From Acidimicrobiales bacterium (GTDB lineage: Bacteria > Actinomycetota > Acidimicrobiia > Acidimicrobiales > MedAcidi-G1), in contig JAAZXY010000003.1 in NCBI GenBank assembly GCA_014239855.1, positions 1 through 64,000 on the forward strand: a DNA stretch of 64,000 nucleotides. The letters are read 5' to 3'. The notes beneath the pieces were generated by a model. It was not told the origin of the DNA and did no database searches. It saw only the letters and a program-made list of their open reading frames with translations. Positions 42,771-51,430 of this stretch are shown one piece after another. Every line of letters begins with the position of its first letter. Position 1 is the stretch's first letter. A program made the position numbers and the translations under genes.

Positions 42771-44519
42771 GTGAAACGGCTCCGCACCATCGCCACCCGT
42801 GGCGACACCCCGGTGCTCGCCCTGGCCATCATCACCGGGCTGCTGGTGGCCACGCTGGTGGCCGCCTTCGAATACCTGTCGGCCACCGTGCTCCTGGAGC
42901 GGATCCTCCACCGGCCGTTGTGGCAGATCGCCATCGCCCCCGGCGTGGGCCTCCTGCTGGCCTCGCTGATCCTGCGTTATCCGGGCCGACGCATGGCGCC
43001 GGGTACGTCCGACGAGTTCAACCGGGCGTTCCATGATCGGAACCCGAGCCTTCCGCTGCGTGACCTGCCCATCAAACTCCTGGCCGGCATCACGACCATC
43101 GGCATGGGTGGCGCCCTCGGCCTCGAGGGCCCGTCGATCTATGCGGGCTCGACCCTCGGTCTCGGTGTGCGCGACCGGTTCCGTCGATGGCTCCGACGCG
43201 AGGACGTCAAGATCCTCCTCACCGCAGGAGCGGCCGCCGGCGTGGCCGCGGTGTTCAAGGCGCCGGCCACCGGGGTGCTCTTTGCTCTGGAGGCGCCGTA
43301 CCGCGACGATGTGAACCGGCGGGCCCTCCTGCCGTCCCTGCTCGCCTCGGCCACCAGCTACGTCACCTACATCAACCTCATCGGGCACGACGCGGTCATC
43401 CCGTTCCTGAACGATCCCGAGAACCGCATCGGTCTGAACGTCAAACAGTTGGCCATCAAGGCCGACACCGACGTGGTCTGGTTCGACGCGGCCGACCTGG
43501 CTTCGCTGTTCACCGCGGTGGAGGTGGGCGACGTGTTCGGCGCCCTCCTACTGGGCATCTTCGCCGGTCTGGGTGGCCGTTCCATGGCGTGGCTGGTCCG
43601 GTGGGCCAAGACCCAGTCCAAGACCCAGTCCTTCGTCCCCCGGGTCCTCATCGGCGGGGCGGCCCTGGCCGGGCTGGCCTTCGTGGCCGACGTGGCCTTC
43701 GGTGCCCCCCTGACCATCGGACCGGGTTTCGAGGCCATGGAGTGGGTGGTCAGACCGGACCACGGACTGGGGCTCATCGGCCTGCTGTTCGGCATGCGGA
43801 TCGCCGCCACCATCGTGACCCTGGCCGCCGGTGGGGTGGGTGGGCTGTTCATTCCCCTGGCCGTGCAGGGCGTCATCCTCGGGCAGTTCACCGGCATGAT
43901 GCTCGACTCCGACCGTCCGGGTCTCTATCCGACCCTCGGGCTGGCCGCCTTCCTGGGCGCCGGTTACCGGGCGCCCATCTCGGCGGTGATGTTCGTCGCC
44001 GAGTCGACGGGTGGCTCCTTCGTGGTGCCGGCCCTCGTCGCCGCGGCGGTCAGCCAGTTGGTGGCCGGAAAATCCTCGGTGGCCGAGCACCAACACACCG
44101 TTCGACTGGGGCACCTCGAACGAAGATTCACCCTGCCGGTCACCTCGGCGTTGGACACCGACGTCCTGACCGTGCCCCCCGATGCCACGGTGGCCGAGTT
44201 CATGTACCTCCACGTGCTGGGCCGACGCGAACGCTCGGTCGCCGTGGTGGACGGCATCGACTACCAGGGGATGATCAGCCTCACGGAGGTGTCGGCGCTC
44301 GAGCGCTCGATGTGGGACGACACCGCGGTCGGTGACCTGGCGAACACGGAACTGCCTGCCGCCCGACCCAACTGGTCGCTACGCGACGCCATCGTGGCCA
44401 TGGAAAAGGCCGACGTGGACATCCTCGCGGTGACCGATGCCGAAGGAGCGTTCATCGGCATGCTGAGCGCCGACGACATCCTCAAACTGGACGAAATTCT
44501 GGACGAGACCGGCGGCTGA
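42771..44519 (+). CDS. ClC-family chloride transporter with CBS domains
   Basis: 582 residues. The ClC core of about 10 hydrophobic segments carries the selectivity motif GLEGPSIYAGS (GxEGP, with the gating glutamate present) and GGVGGLFIPLAV (GxFxP). The retained glutamate is compatible with either proton-coupled exchange or a gated channel. Two CBS domains (from about residue 460, VTSALDTDVLTVPPDATVAEF, and NWSLRDAIVAMEKADVDILAV) probably bind adenine nucleotides. The start is GTG with AGGAAG upstream. It is divergent from glcD with 60 bases between. Confidence 0.92.
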   Translation: MKRLRTIATRGDTPVLALAIITGLLVATLVAAFEYLSATVLLERILHRPLWQIAIAPGVGLLLASLILRYPGRRMAPGTSDEFNRAFHDRNPSLPLRDLPIKLLAGITTIGMGGALGLEGPSIYAGSTLGLGVRDRFRRWLRREDVKILLTAGAAAGVAAVFKAPATGVLFALEAPYRDDVNRRALLPSLLASATSYVTYINLIGHDAVIPFLNDPENRIGLNVKQLAIKADTDVVWFDAADLASLFTAVEVGDVFGALLLGIFAGLGGRSMAWLVRWAKTQSKTQSFVPRVLIGGAALAGLAFVADVAFGAPLTIGPGFEAMEWVVRPDHGLGLIGLLFGMRIAATIVTLAAGGVGGLFIPLAVQGVILGQFTGMMLDSDRPGLYPTLGLAAFLGAGYRAPISAVMFVAESTGGSFVVPALVAAAVSQLVAGKSSVAEHQHTVRLGHLERRFTLPVTSALDTDVLTVPPDATVAEFMYLHVLGRRERSVAVVDGIDYQGMISLTEVSALERSMWDDTAVGDLANTELPAARPNWSLRDAIVAMEKADVDILAVTDAEGAFIGMLSADDILKLDEILDETGG

Positions 44520-44542
44520 CCTGCAGCTGTCGGCGACGGAAC

Positions 44543-44767
44543 TCAGGCGGTCTCGGCCGTCTCCTCGAGCACGTCCTCAGCGGCACCGTCCTCGTAGTCA
44601 TCCGCCCAGGCGTTGAACGCCGGCGAATCCTCGTCCTCGGCGTTGCCGCTCTGGTTGTCGTTCTGATCGCCCACGTCGAGGCTGTCGAAGATGGAATCCA
44701 GATCAAGATCCTGATTCTGCTTCAACGCACGCGCTTCTTCGTAGCGGCGGTGTCGACCCTTCTTCAC
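44543..44767 (-). CDS. Small acidic protein with basic N-terminus, 74 aa, unknown
   Basis: The N-terminal 16 residues are strongly basic (KKGRHRRYEEARALK); the rest is Asn/Asp/Glu-rich (LDLDSIFDSLDVGDQNDNQ to the end) and probably disordered. There is a faint resemblance to small actinobacterial DUF3073-type proteins, not enough to assign. GTG start with a strong GGGAGGG site upstream, so it is likely expressed well. It converges on the chloride transporter gene. Confidence 0.6.
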   Translation of the reverse strand: MKKGRHRRYEEARALKQNQDLDLDSIFDSLDVGDQNDNQSGNAEDEDSPAFNAWADDYEDGAAEDVLEETAETA

Positions 44768-44926
44768 CGGGCACCCTCCCGATTGGTCACGGCATGTTCC
44801 AGCCGTGCGCTCGTCTGTGTTCCCGCCCGATCGGCGCCGCCGGGAGATGACCCCCGGAGCGGACCGGTGCAGTTGGGCATCCTAACGAAGGGAGCCGTCG
44901 TTCACGGGGCAGGCCCGATCGCGTGA

Positions 44927-46015
44927 TCAGACGCGGCGTGGTTCGAGGAGCAGTCCCCCACGACCGTCGAAGGCCAGGGCGGCCCGACCGCTGAGCAGGT
45001 CATCCACCGGGCCACCGATCACCTGGTGACGCCACCCGATGGTCATCCGGGCGTCGTCCACACCCCGGACCAGATCCTCGATGTCGCTCCTGGTCCCGAC
45101 GAGGGTCGGGTCGAGGTCGATGTCGCGTGACAACTGGGCCACCCATGCCGACACAAGGGTCACCGCGGCGCGCACGTCGTTGCCACTGTCGGGCCGGGGA
45201 GGCTCAGCGGCCAGGGGCGGCAGGTCATCGGCGGCGGCCACTGCGGCCAGTAGGCCCTCAGCCACCGCCCCCTTGTGGTGACGCCCATCGAGGCCCCGGA
45301 TTTTGCGAAGCTCGTCGACGGTCCGCGGCGCCCGCTGGGCCACCGCCACCACGCCGAGGTCGGGTACGACATGGCGGACCGGTTGGTCGACGTCGGCTGC
45401 CCGTCGCTCACGCCACGCAGCCACCGACCGGACGACATCGCGGGCTCGACCCCGAAGCTGTCGGGCCTCCTTGATCCGTCGCCACGCGTCCTCGGGCACC
45501 CGTCGGCCACGTTCCCGGGCCAGCATCTCCACGCATTCCTGTTCGGCCCACGCCAGACGTCCGTCCCGGTTCAGGCGTGCCAGCAGGAGGTCGTGGATCT
45601 CCAGCAGGTTGGCCACGTCGGATGCCGCGTAGTCCAACTGTGAGTCGGTCAGCGGACGGGCCAGCCAGTCGGTGAGGCGGTCGCCCTTGGGGAGCCGGAG
45701 GCCCAGTTCCCGCTCGTGCAGGGAAGCCAGCGACGGTGAGGACAAGCCGATGAACCCAGCGGCCAGCTGCGTGTCGAAGAGGTTGGCCGGCACGGTGCCG
45801 CAGGCATGGTTGAAGACCTCGAGATCCTGACCGGCGGCGTGCATCACCACCAGGACGTCGGACTCCAGCAGGCGGGCCATGGGTCGCAGGTCGACGGCCA
45901 ACGGATCGATGAGGACGAGCCCGTCGGACCACGCCACCTGGACCATGGCCACCTTCGGGAAATACGTCTTCTCCCGGTGGAACTCGGTATCAACGGCGAT
46001 CCGTGGTTCGCCCAT
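44927..46015 (-). CDS. rnd: Ribonuclease D (DEDD exonuclease plus HRDC)
   Basis: 362 residues from the first ATG. This 3'-to-5' exoribonuclease matures or degrades structured RNA. DEDD residues are seen in IAVDTEFH, in MHAAGQDLEVF and in the YAASDVANLLEIHDLLL motif; the HRDC-type helical domains follow from about 190. Family members normally have about 20 residues before IAVDTEF. The frame upstream encodes a fitting sequence (VDFRLVTEQADFEEVLDVL) but offers no ATG, GTG or TTG. CTG 46090 overlaps the rhodanese stop as CTGA with GGAG 7 bases before it and is probably the true start. Confidence 0.9.
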   Translation of the reverse strand: MGEPRIAVDTEFHREKTYFPKVAMVQVAWSDGLVLIDPLAVDLRPMARLLESDVLVVMHAAGQDLEVFNHACGTVPANLFDTQLAAGFIGLSSPSLASLHERELGLRLPKGDRLTDWLARPLTDSQLDYAASDVANLLEIHDLLLARLNRDGRLAWAEQECVEMLARERGRRVPEDAWRRIKEARQLRGRARDVVRSVAAWRERRAADVDQPVRHVVPDLGVVAVAQRAPRTVDELRKIRGLDGRHHKGAVAEGLLAAVAAADDLPPLAAEPPRPDSGNDVRAAVTLVSAWVAQLSRDIDLDPTLVGTRSDIEDLVRGVDDARMTIGWRHQVIGGPVDDLLSGRAALAFDGRGGLLLEPRRV

Positions 46016-46086
46016 CAGGACGTCCAGGACCTCCTCGAAATCAGCCTGTTCGGTGACCAGTCGAAAATCGACCGGTGGTCGCCCGC

Positions 46087-46431
46087 TCAGGACCCTGCTC
46101 CGTCCACGGGACCAGACTCGGTCGGGAAGTCCGCGGCCACCCAGGCGTTGGTTCCTCCGGCCACGTTCACCGCATCGATCCCGTTGGTCAGCAGGAACTC
46201 GGCCGCCGCACGACTCCTTCCGCCCAGGGCACAGATCACGTAGAGGGTGCCATCCGACGGGATCTCGTCCATCCGCTCGGGCACCGACTGAAGGGGAATC
46301 CGGATACCGCCCGGAACCCGGACCTCGTCCACCTCGTCGGGTTCCCGGACGTCGAGGAGTACCGCACCGCCGGCCAGGCGGTCCTGCAGTTCGTCCACGT
46401 CCACTTCCGGGACCACCACGTGTTCAGACAT
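46087..46431 (-). CDS. Rhodanese-domain protein
   Basis: 114 residues, a single rhodanese domain: VDVDELQDRL, VLLDVREPDEVDEVRVPGG, and the active-site loop ICALGGRSRAAA with the catalytic cysteine. It may move sulfur or act on a thiol; the loop is of the CxxGxRS type. GGGAGAG lies before ATG 46431; TTG 46437 is a weaker alternative. The gene precedes RNase D in one transcript. Confidence 0.88.
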   Translation of the reverse strand: MSEHVVVPEVDVDELQDRLAGGAVLLDVREPDEVDEVRVPGGIRIPLQSVPERMDEIPSDGTLYVICALGGRSRAAAEFLLTNGIDAVNVAGGTNAWVAADFPTESGPVDGAGS

Positions 46432-46521
46432 CGACAACTCTCCCTCGTTCCGCCCGTTCGGCGGGTCACGGCACCGGCTGGAGCCTGGTGCGTCCCGAGA
46501 CGCCGGGAACGCTGTTCGACC

Positions 46522-47139
46522 CTACCGGTCGCCGGTCTCCAGATCGCCGGGCTGGTCGACGTCCCGAAATCCGTCAGACGAGGGCCCCGCCACCTCCGTG
46601 ATCCGAAGCCCGGCGCCGGTTGACGACTCGGCAGCACGCCACGCCGCCCGCTCCCCCGCTTCGAACGCTGCGGCGATCAGGGCACCGGCCCGGGGCGTCC
46701 AGCACGCATGCATCCACTGGCGTCTGCCCTCTACGAGGGGCACGGCAACCAGAGGCCCGGCCTCCTCCTGAACGGCGGACACCGTGCTCGCCACGTTGGC
46801 CGCCGATGCGGCCGGCAGGTCACAGGCCAACACGACCACCGGGACATCCAATGAGGCGAAATGCCCGAGTGCCGTCACGATGCCCCCCAGCGGACCCTCA
46901 CCGGGAAACCGATCGGCTACCACGGTCAGGCCGACGGCCGAGAGCCCATCGGCGTCTCCACCAACGGCCACCACCTCCGACGCCCCGGCGTCGGTCAGGG
47001 CCTGGGCCGCCGTGGCGGCCAGCGCTCGACCGTCCACCTCCAGCAGGGCCTTGTCCCGGCCCATTCGTCTACTCGCACCGCCGGTCAGGACGGCTCCCAC
47101 GAACGGCCTGGCGACCAGGCCATCCGAAGCGGCATCCAC
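46522..47139 (-). CDS. mobA: Molybdenum cofactor guanylyltransferase MobA
   Basis: 205 residues. MobA joins GMP to molybdopterin. It has the nucleotide-binding start VLTGGASRRMGRDKALLEVDG, the VVVLACDLPAAS motif with its metal-binding Asp, and the middle GEGPLGGIVTAL. No other molybdopterin genes are in view. GTG start, 2 bases after the DUF3151 gene. A homologue in this fold may use other nucleotidyl substrates (CofC-like), but the GGxSxRMGxDK motif favours MobA. Confidence 0.85.
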   Translation of the reverse strand: MDAASDGLVARPFVGAVLTGGASRRMGRDKALLEVDGRALAATAAQALTDAGASEVVAVGGDADGLSAVGLTVVADRFPGEGPLGGIVTALGHFASLDVPVVVLACDLPAASAANVASTVSAVQEEAGPLVAVPLVEGRRQWMHACWTPRAGALIAAAFEAGERAAWRAAESSTGAGLRITEVAGPSSDGFRDVDQPGDLETGDR

Positions 47140-47141
47140 TG

Positions 47142-47612
47142 TCAGGACGACTCCTCGGTCATGGCCGCCGTCCAGCCCGGGTCCAACTGGCGGAGGAACA
47201 GCGCACAGCGCTCGGCCTCGTCCACCTCACCGATCTGGTCGGCCACCCGGGCCAGACCGGCCAGGGCCCGCAGGAAGCCACGGTTGGTCGGGTGCTGCCA
47301 GCGGACGTAGCCGCTCCCCCGCCACCCGCTCTGGCGAAGACGGTCCAGTCCCCGGTGATAGCCGACCCGATAGGCCGAATAGCCCTCCATGGCATCCCGT
47401 GCCAGATCGCCCAGGCGGGCCCATCCCTCGAGGTGACGCGGCCAGTCGGCCACCACGGCCGACACCGCGTCGCGACGTTCCGACGCCGTGGACCGGGCCA
47501 TCGCGTCGGCCAGGGCGGCATCGGCTGTCGCCTCCTCCGGTCCGAGCACCGTTTCCGGGGGTCCCGAACCCGACAGGGAAATGGGGCGGGCGTCAGATGA
47601 AGGGTCGCTCAT
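47142..47612 (-). CDS. DUF3151 family protein
   Basis: 156 residues. The second half has the distinctive DUF3151 run GYHRGLDRLRQSGWRGSGYV and HPTNRGFLRALAGLARVADQ, then GEVDEAERCALFLRQLDP. Function unknown; it is conserved and probably helical, TPR-like. Here it leads a pair with mobA. TACGGT lies 7 bases before ATG 47612, again suggesting a leaderless mRNA. Confidence 0.88.
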   Translation of the reverse strand: MSDPSSDARPISLSGSGPPETVLGPEEATADAALADAMARSTASERRDAVSAVVADWPRHLEGWARLGDLARDAMEGYSAYRVGYHRGLDRLRQSGWRGSGYVRWQHPTNRGFLRALAGLARVADQIGEVDEAERCALFLRQLDPGWTAAMTEESS

Positions 47613-47681
47613 GGCGACGACCGTAGTGCCGGCCCCCGGGGGTGCCCCGACCACGGGATCGATGCTGGCTACCCTCGCCCG

Positions 47682-48020
47682 ATGTCCGAAACCGACACCA
47701 TGGCGGACCGGCTCGCCACCCGTCTCGACGACCTCGGCGACCGGATCCCCGAACTCGTGGAGTTGCCGGGCTGGCTCGAACCGGCACTGCTCCGGTCGGC
47801 GGCCGTGGTGGCCATCGTGGTGAGCCTCGTCCTGGCCTTCGTGGCTGCCCGGATCATCCGCCGGATGGTCGTCCGACTGGTGGTGGTCATCGTCCTCGTC
47901 GCGCTGGCCACGGGGCTCTGGAGCCAACGCATGGAGTTGGCCGACTGTGCGGCCGAGTGCTCGTGCGCCCTCTTCGGCCAGGTCGTGCAGATCCCAGCTG
48001 ACCTGAACCCGAACTGCTGA
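47682..48020 (+). CDS. Small membrane protein with four C-terminal cysteines, unknown
   Basis: 112 residues. A soluble N-terminus (about 38 residues) precedes two close hydrophobic segments (about 40-58 and 64-80), then a tail with DCAAECSCALFG and a final Cys. The clustered cysteines could bind a metal or form disulphides outside the membrane. No family recognised. TACCCT lies exactly 6 bases before the ATG, and the gene is divergent from DUF3151. The stop codon lies in a 14-bp tandem repeat. Confidence 0.65.
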   Translation: MSETDTMADRLATRLDDLGDRIPELVELPGWLEPALLRSAAVVAIVVSLVLAFVAARIIRRMVVRLVVVIVLVALATGLWSQRMELADCAAECSCALFGQVVQIPADLNPNC

Positions 48021-48044
48021 ACCCGGACTGCTGAACGGGCCGGT
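48003..48044 (+). repeat. 14-bp tandem repeat over a stop codon
   Basis: CTGAACCCGAACTG (48003) and CTGAACCCGGACTG (48017), then a partial third copy at 48031. The TGA of the membrane-protein gene is in the second unit. Confidence 0.75.
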
Positions 48045-48045
48045 A

Positions 48046-49482
48046 TCAGGCTTCGGGAACCCGTTCGATCCGCAGGGCGTTGGTCGACCGGGAACGCACG
48101 TCCGTTCCGGCCAGCACCCCCACCAACTCGCCGGCCGTCACCGCGCCGCGGTTGCGGGCCACCGCGAGGGCCGCGTTGACCCGGTCGTCCAGATCCCCCT
48201 CCTCGGGCAGGTGGATCGGCTCGGTACCCCAGCTCAAGGTCAACTGGCCGACCGTCCGCTCGTCGGAGCTCAGACCGATGATCCGGGCCGCCGGTCGAAA
48301 GCGCGCCATCGAGCGGACGGTGAACCCGCTACCGGAGATGCACAGGATGGTCCCGATCCCCAGTTCGGCGACCGCCCGGGCCGTGGCCTGGGTCATGGCA
48401 TCGGTGATCGACGTGTCCGGATCGTCGGTGTCGGTCATTCGCAGGTCCGAGAGTTCCGTCATCCAACCGCGGTGGTCGAAGGCCTCGTCGGCCCGCTCGG
48501 CGATCCGCGACATGGTGGCCACCACGTTCACCGGATCCACGCCGACCGCCGTCTCGCCGGAGAGCATCACCGCACTCGAACCGTCCCAGACGGCGTTGGC
48601 CACGTCCGACGCCTCCGCTCTGGTCGGTTCGGGGTTGGCCACCATGGTCTCCAGCATCTGGGTGGCCGTGATGGCCGGGCGACCCAGGGCGATGCACTGC
48701 CGGATGATCTCCTTCTGGAGGATGGGGAGTTCCTCGATGCTGCACTCGCTCCCCAGATCACCGCGGGCCACCATCACCGCTCCCGACGCCTCGATGATGG
48801 CCGGCAGGTCGTCAATGGCGGCCCGGGTCTCGATCTTGGCCACCAGGATCGGACCGTCCGGATGGGGGTCCACCGGCACACGGCCCATGTCCTCGGCTGA
48901 CCGGACGAACGAGATGGCCAGCATGTCGGCCCCCAGTTCCACGAAACGCTCCACGGCCACCAGGTCCTCGTCGGTGGGCGCCCGGATGGAGAGCCGATCC
49001 GACGGGATGTGCAGGCCGGGGCTGCCGGTCAGGACGCCTCCGTGGGCCACCCGGGTCGACAGCCGGTCGCCGTCCAGGTCCAGAACCTCCAGCATCACCC
49101 GGCCGTCACCCATGCTCAGCCGGTCGCCCGCCTCCACGTCGGTCAGGAGCCCGGCGTAGTCGATCTCGATGTCGGTGGCCGTACTGGATCCGCTCCCCAC
49201 CCGCAGGTTCACCCGGGAGTCCTCGATAATGTCCACCGCCGTCTCACCGAACGACGCCGCACGGACCTTGGGGCCCGGCAGGTCGACCAGGATGCCCACG
49301 TAGCGGCCCTCCAGAGCGGCGATGCGACGAATCCTGGCCATCCGCTCGGCCGCCTCGTCGATCGTGTTGTGAGCCAACCCGAGGCGGGCCACGTCCATTC
49401 CGGCCCGAATCAGGTCACGGAGAGTGGTCTCGTCATCGGAGGCGGGTCCGATGGTGGCGATGATCTTCGTTCTGCGGGCCAT
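48046..49482 (-). CDS. pyk: Pyruvate kinase
   Basis: 478 residues. It converts phosphoenolpyruvate and ADP to pyruvate and ATP. TKIIATIGPASDD start, the signature with the active-site lysine in ILVAKIETRAAIDDL, GSECSIEELPILQKEII in the metal region, and ATQMLETMVANPEPTRAEASD. The C-terminal allosteric domain is present (GSGFTVRSMARFRPAARIIGL). TAGCCT lies exactly 6 bases before the ATG. Confidence 0.96.
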   Translation of the reverse strand: MARRTKIIATIGPASDDETTLRDLIRAGMDVARLGLAHNTIDEAAERMARIRRIAALEGRYVGILVDLPGPKVRAASFGETAVDIIEDSRVNLRVGSGSSTATDIEIDYAGLLTDVEAGDRLSMGDGRVMLEVLDLDGDRLSTRVAHGGVLTGSPGLHIPSDRLSIRAPTDEDLVAVERFVELGADMLAISFVRSAEDMGRVPVDPHPDGPILVAKIETRAAIDDLPAIIEASGAVMVARGDLGSECSIEELPILQKEIIRQCIALGRPAITATQMLETMVANPEPTRAEASDVANAVWDGSSAVMLSGETAVGVDPVNVVATMSRIAERADEAFDHRGWMTELSDLRMTDTDDPDTSITDAMTQATARAVAELGIGTILCISGSGFTVRSMARFRPAARIIGLSSDERTVGQLTLSWGTEPIHLPEEGDLDDRVNAALAVARNRGAVTAGELVGVLAGTDVRSRSTNALRIERVPEA

Positions 49483-49502
49483 TCCTGCAGGCTACCGACC
49501 GG

Positions 49503-50066
49503 TCATGAACCGTCCTTGGGGCCGAACCTGGCTTCCACCCGGGCCGTCAGGCGGTCGCGGACCGACTCGCCCTTCTCCCGCGCCGGCTCACCGCCCACCC
49601 TCCAACCGTGGCGGCTGGAATAGAGCAGCGGCGGCTCGCCCAGACGCCCCTCGCCGAAGGCCACCACCCGGGCGAAGAACAGGTCGTGGTCGTACCGACC
49701 GACGATCCGGTCCTCCACCTCGCAACCCAGCCACGCCAGCGCGTCGGGCACCACCGGCCAGCCGTCGGCGTCGGCCATCCACTCGTCGGCCACGTACCGG
49801 AAGCGGTGCCCGGGGTAGCTGAAGTACTGCCCCGGCTCGACCTGGTCGCCGGCCAGGATCGACACGGCGAACCGGCCCGAGGCGGCGATGAGGGGGTGGG
49901 TGTCGTGCTTGGGCGACACGGACGCCATGAGGACGGGCTCCTCGAAGGAGACCTGGCAGACCCAGTGGGAGGTGTAGGCCCGGGTGACGCCGCCATCGGT
50001 GGCGGCCACCACCTGGACGCCCTTCATCATCTGTCCCAGACAACGCTTCAGGTCACGGTCGATCAT
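49503..50066 (-). CDS. Flavin reductase-like domain protein
   Basis: 187 residues of split-barrel FMN-binding type. DLKRCLGQMMKGVQVVAATDGG, TSHWVCQVSFEEPVLMASVS and HPLIAASGRFAVSILAGDQ match the flavin reductase family, which supplies reduced flavin to monooxygenases or transfers electrons. No monooxygenase partner is adjacent. ATG 50066 is chosen over longer frames because CAGACT lies 6 bases before it. It is divergent from the phosphodiesterase gene. Confidence 0.88.
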   Translation of the reverse strand: MIDRDLKRCLGQMMKGVQVVAATDGGVTRAYTSHWVCQVSFEEPVLMASVSPKHDTHPLIAASGRFAVSILAGDQVEPGQYFSYPGHRFRYVADEWMADADGWPVVPDALAWLGCEVEDRIVGRYDHDLFFARVVAFGEGRLGEPPLLYSSRHGWRVGGEPAREKGESVRDRLTARVEARFGPKDGS

Positions 50067-50129
50067 GGCCCCAGTCTGGCGGCAAACCCGGGCCACGATC
50101 GCCGCCGTCGCGGCACCTAGCGTGGCCCG

Positions 50130-50909
50130 GTGCGATCCACCGGCCCACACCCCTATCTGGACCATCCCGGACCGCTGGCCTTCGCCCACCGTGGCGGTGC
50201 CGAGGAACATCCCGAGAACAGCCTCGCTGCCTTCGCCCATGCCGTCGACCTCGGCTTCCGCTACCTGGAGACCGACGTCCACCTGACGGCCGACGGGGTG
50301 GTCCTGGCCTTCCACGACGATTCCCTGGACCGGGTGACCGACCGGTCGGGTCTCGTGGCCGAATGCACGGCCGCCGAAATCGCCGAGGCCCGGATCGCCG
50401 GGGTGGAGCCCATTCCCACCCTGGACCAGTTACTTGACGCCTTCCCCGAGATCCGGATCAACATCGACCCCAAGGACGACCGGGTGGTCGATCCCCTCGC
50501 CGAGGTCCTCCAGCGGCACGCCGCGCTGGACCGGGTCTGCCTCGGTTCGTTCTCGGATCGACGCCTCACCGGTTGCCGGCGCCTTCTGGGACCGGACCTC
50601 TGCACGTCGGCCGGACCGGTGGCCACCGTCCGATTCCGACTGGCCAGCCTCGGCCTACCCGTGGCTCCCGGTAGCCCTCCGCGGGGGCCCGACTGCCTCC
50701 AGGTCCCGGTTCGCCAATCGGGTGTCCCGCTGGTCGACCGGCGGTTCGTGGACCATGCCCACCGGCGGGGCCTGCACGTCCACGTCTGGACGATCGACGA
50801 GCCCGCCGAAATGCACCGACTCCTGGACCTCGGGGTGGACGGCATCATGACCGACCGTCCGTCGGTGCTCCGGGACGTGCTCATCGAGCGCGACGCCTGG
50901 GTGGCCTGA
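50130..50909 (+). CDS. Glycerophosphodiester phosphodiesterase family protein (second copy)
   Basis: 259 residues. The GDPD barrel with LAFAHRGGAEEHPENSLAAF, the ETDVHLTADG metal motif and FHDDSLDRVTDRSG is closer to standard GDPD enzymes than the copy at 14397, with a complete C-terminus (VHVWTIDEPAEMHRLLDLGVDGIMTDRP). It should release glycerol-3-phosphate from lipid-derived diesters. GTG start with TAGCGT exactly 6 bases upstream. Confidence 0.92.
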   Translation: MRSTGPHPYLDHPGPLAFAHRGGAEEHPENSLAAFAHAVDLGFRYLETDVHLTADGVVLAFHDDSLDRVTDRSGLVAECTAAEIAEARIAGVEPIPTLDQLLDAFPEIRINIDPKDDRVVDPLAEVLQRHAALDRVCLGSFSDRRLTGCRRLLGPDLCTSAGPVATVRFRLASLGLPVAPGSPPRGPDCLQVPVRQSGVPLVDRRFVDHAHRRGLHVHVWTIDEPAEMHRLLDLGVDGIMTDRPSVLRDVLIERDAWVA

Positions 50910-50946
50910 GCATCGACCCCCGACCATTGGACGGCAGACTGGGACC

Positions 50947-51384
50947 ATGACCAGCCATCTCCTCGCCACCTCCCCGTCGTTCGCCGCATTGGACCTCGAC
51001 GCCGTCCGGACGTTCCTGCACCTACTGGGCGTTTCGGGCTGGGTGGGGGGTCAGATCCTGATGCTCGGACTCCTCGGCGTCCTGCGGGGCCTCGGCAGCG
51101 AGGCGCCCCGGCTGGCCGCCGACCGGTTCGCCAAGGTGGCATGGCCGTTCTTCGCCCTGGCCGTGGTGACCGGTATCTGGAGCCTGGCCGCTGTGGGCCT
51201 GTCGGACCGTTCGGACGGCTATCTGGCCACCATGCTCATCAAACTGCTCCTGGTGGGAGCATCGGGTGCAGCCGCCGCCGTCCACTCCACCACCCGGTCA
51301 CCGGCGTTGCGCGGGGCGACCGGTGGGATCGGCTTTCTGGCCGCCCTCGGCGCGCTGCTGGCCGGTGCCGCACTGGGCTCCTGA
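50947..51384 (+). CDS. CopD-like four-helix membrane protein
   Basis: 145 residues with four hydrophobic segments. FLHLLGVSGWVGGQILMLGL in the first, WPFFALAVVTGIWSL in the second and YLATMLIKLLLVGASG in the third resemble the CopD/DUF2269-type integral membrane proteins, in which the first-helix His and Trp-x-Gly-Gly are conserved. Role uncertain (copper or heme-linked in relatives). CAGACT lies 6 bases before the ATG. The stop codon begins a 13-bp repeat array. Confidence 0.75.
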   Translation: MTSHLLATSPSFAALDLDAVRTFLHLLGVSGWVGGQILMLGLLGVLRGLGSEAPRLAADRFAKVAWPFFALAVVTGIWSLAAVGLSDRSDGYLATMLIKLLLVGASGAAAAVHSTTRSPALRGATGGIGFLAALGALLAGAALGS

Positions 51385-51430
51385 AGACCGTTCCTGAAAG
51401 CGGGTCCTGAAAGCAGGTCCTGAAGGCCGA
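51379..51430 (+). repeat. 13-bp tandem repeat, 4 units, over a stop codon
   Basis: Units start with TCCTGAA at 51379, 51392, 51405 and 51418, spaced exactly 13 bases. The CopD-like gene stop is inside the first unit. Confidence 0.85.

Noticed and set aside
41217..43388. A 723-codon open frame extending glcD upstream
   Set aside because: The extra 226 codons lie antisense to the chloride-channel gene and lack oxidase features; GTG 42710 gives the standard GlcD length with a -10 box before it.
46438..46521. tRNA-like gene (contains GTTCGACC)
   Set aside because: The flanking bases do not form a T-arm or acceptor stem; only short GC hairpins are present.
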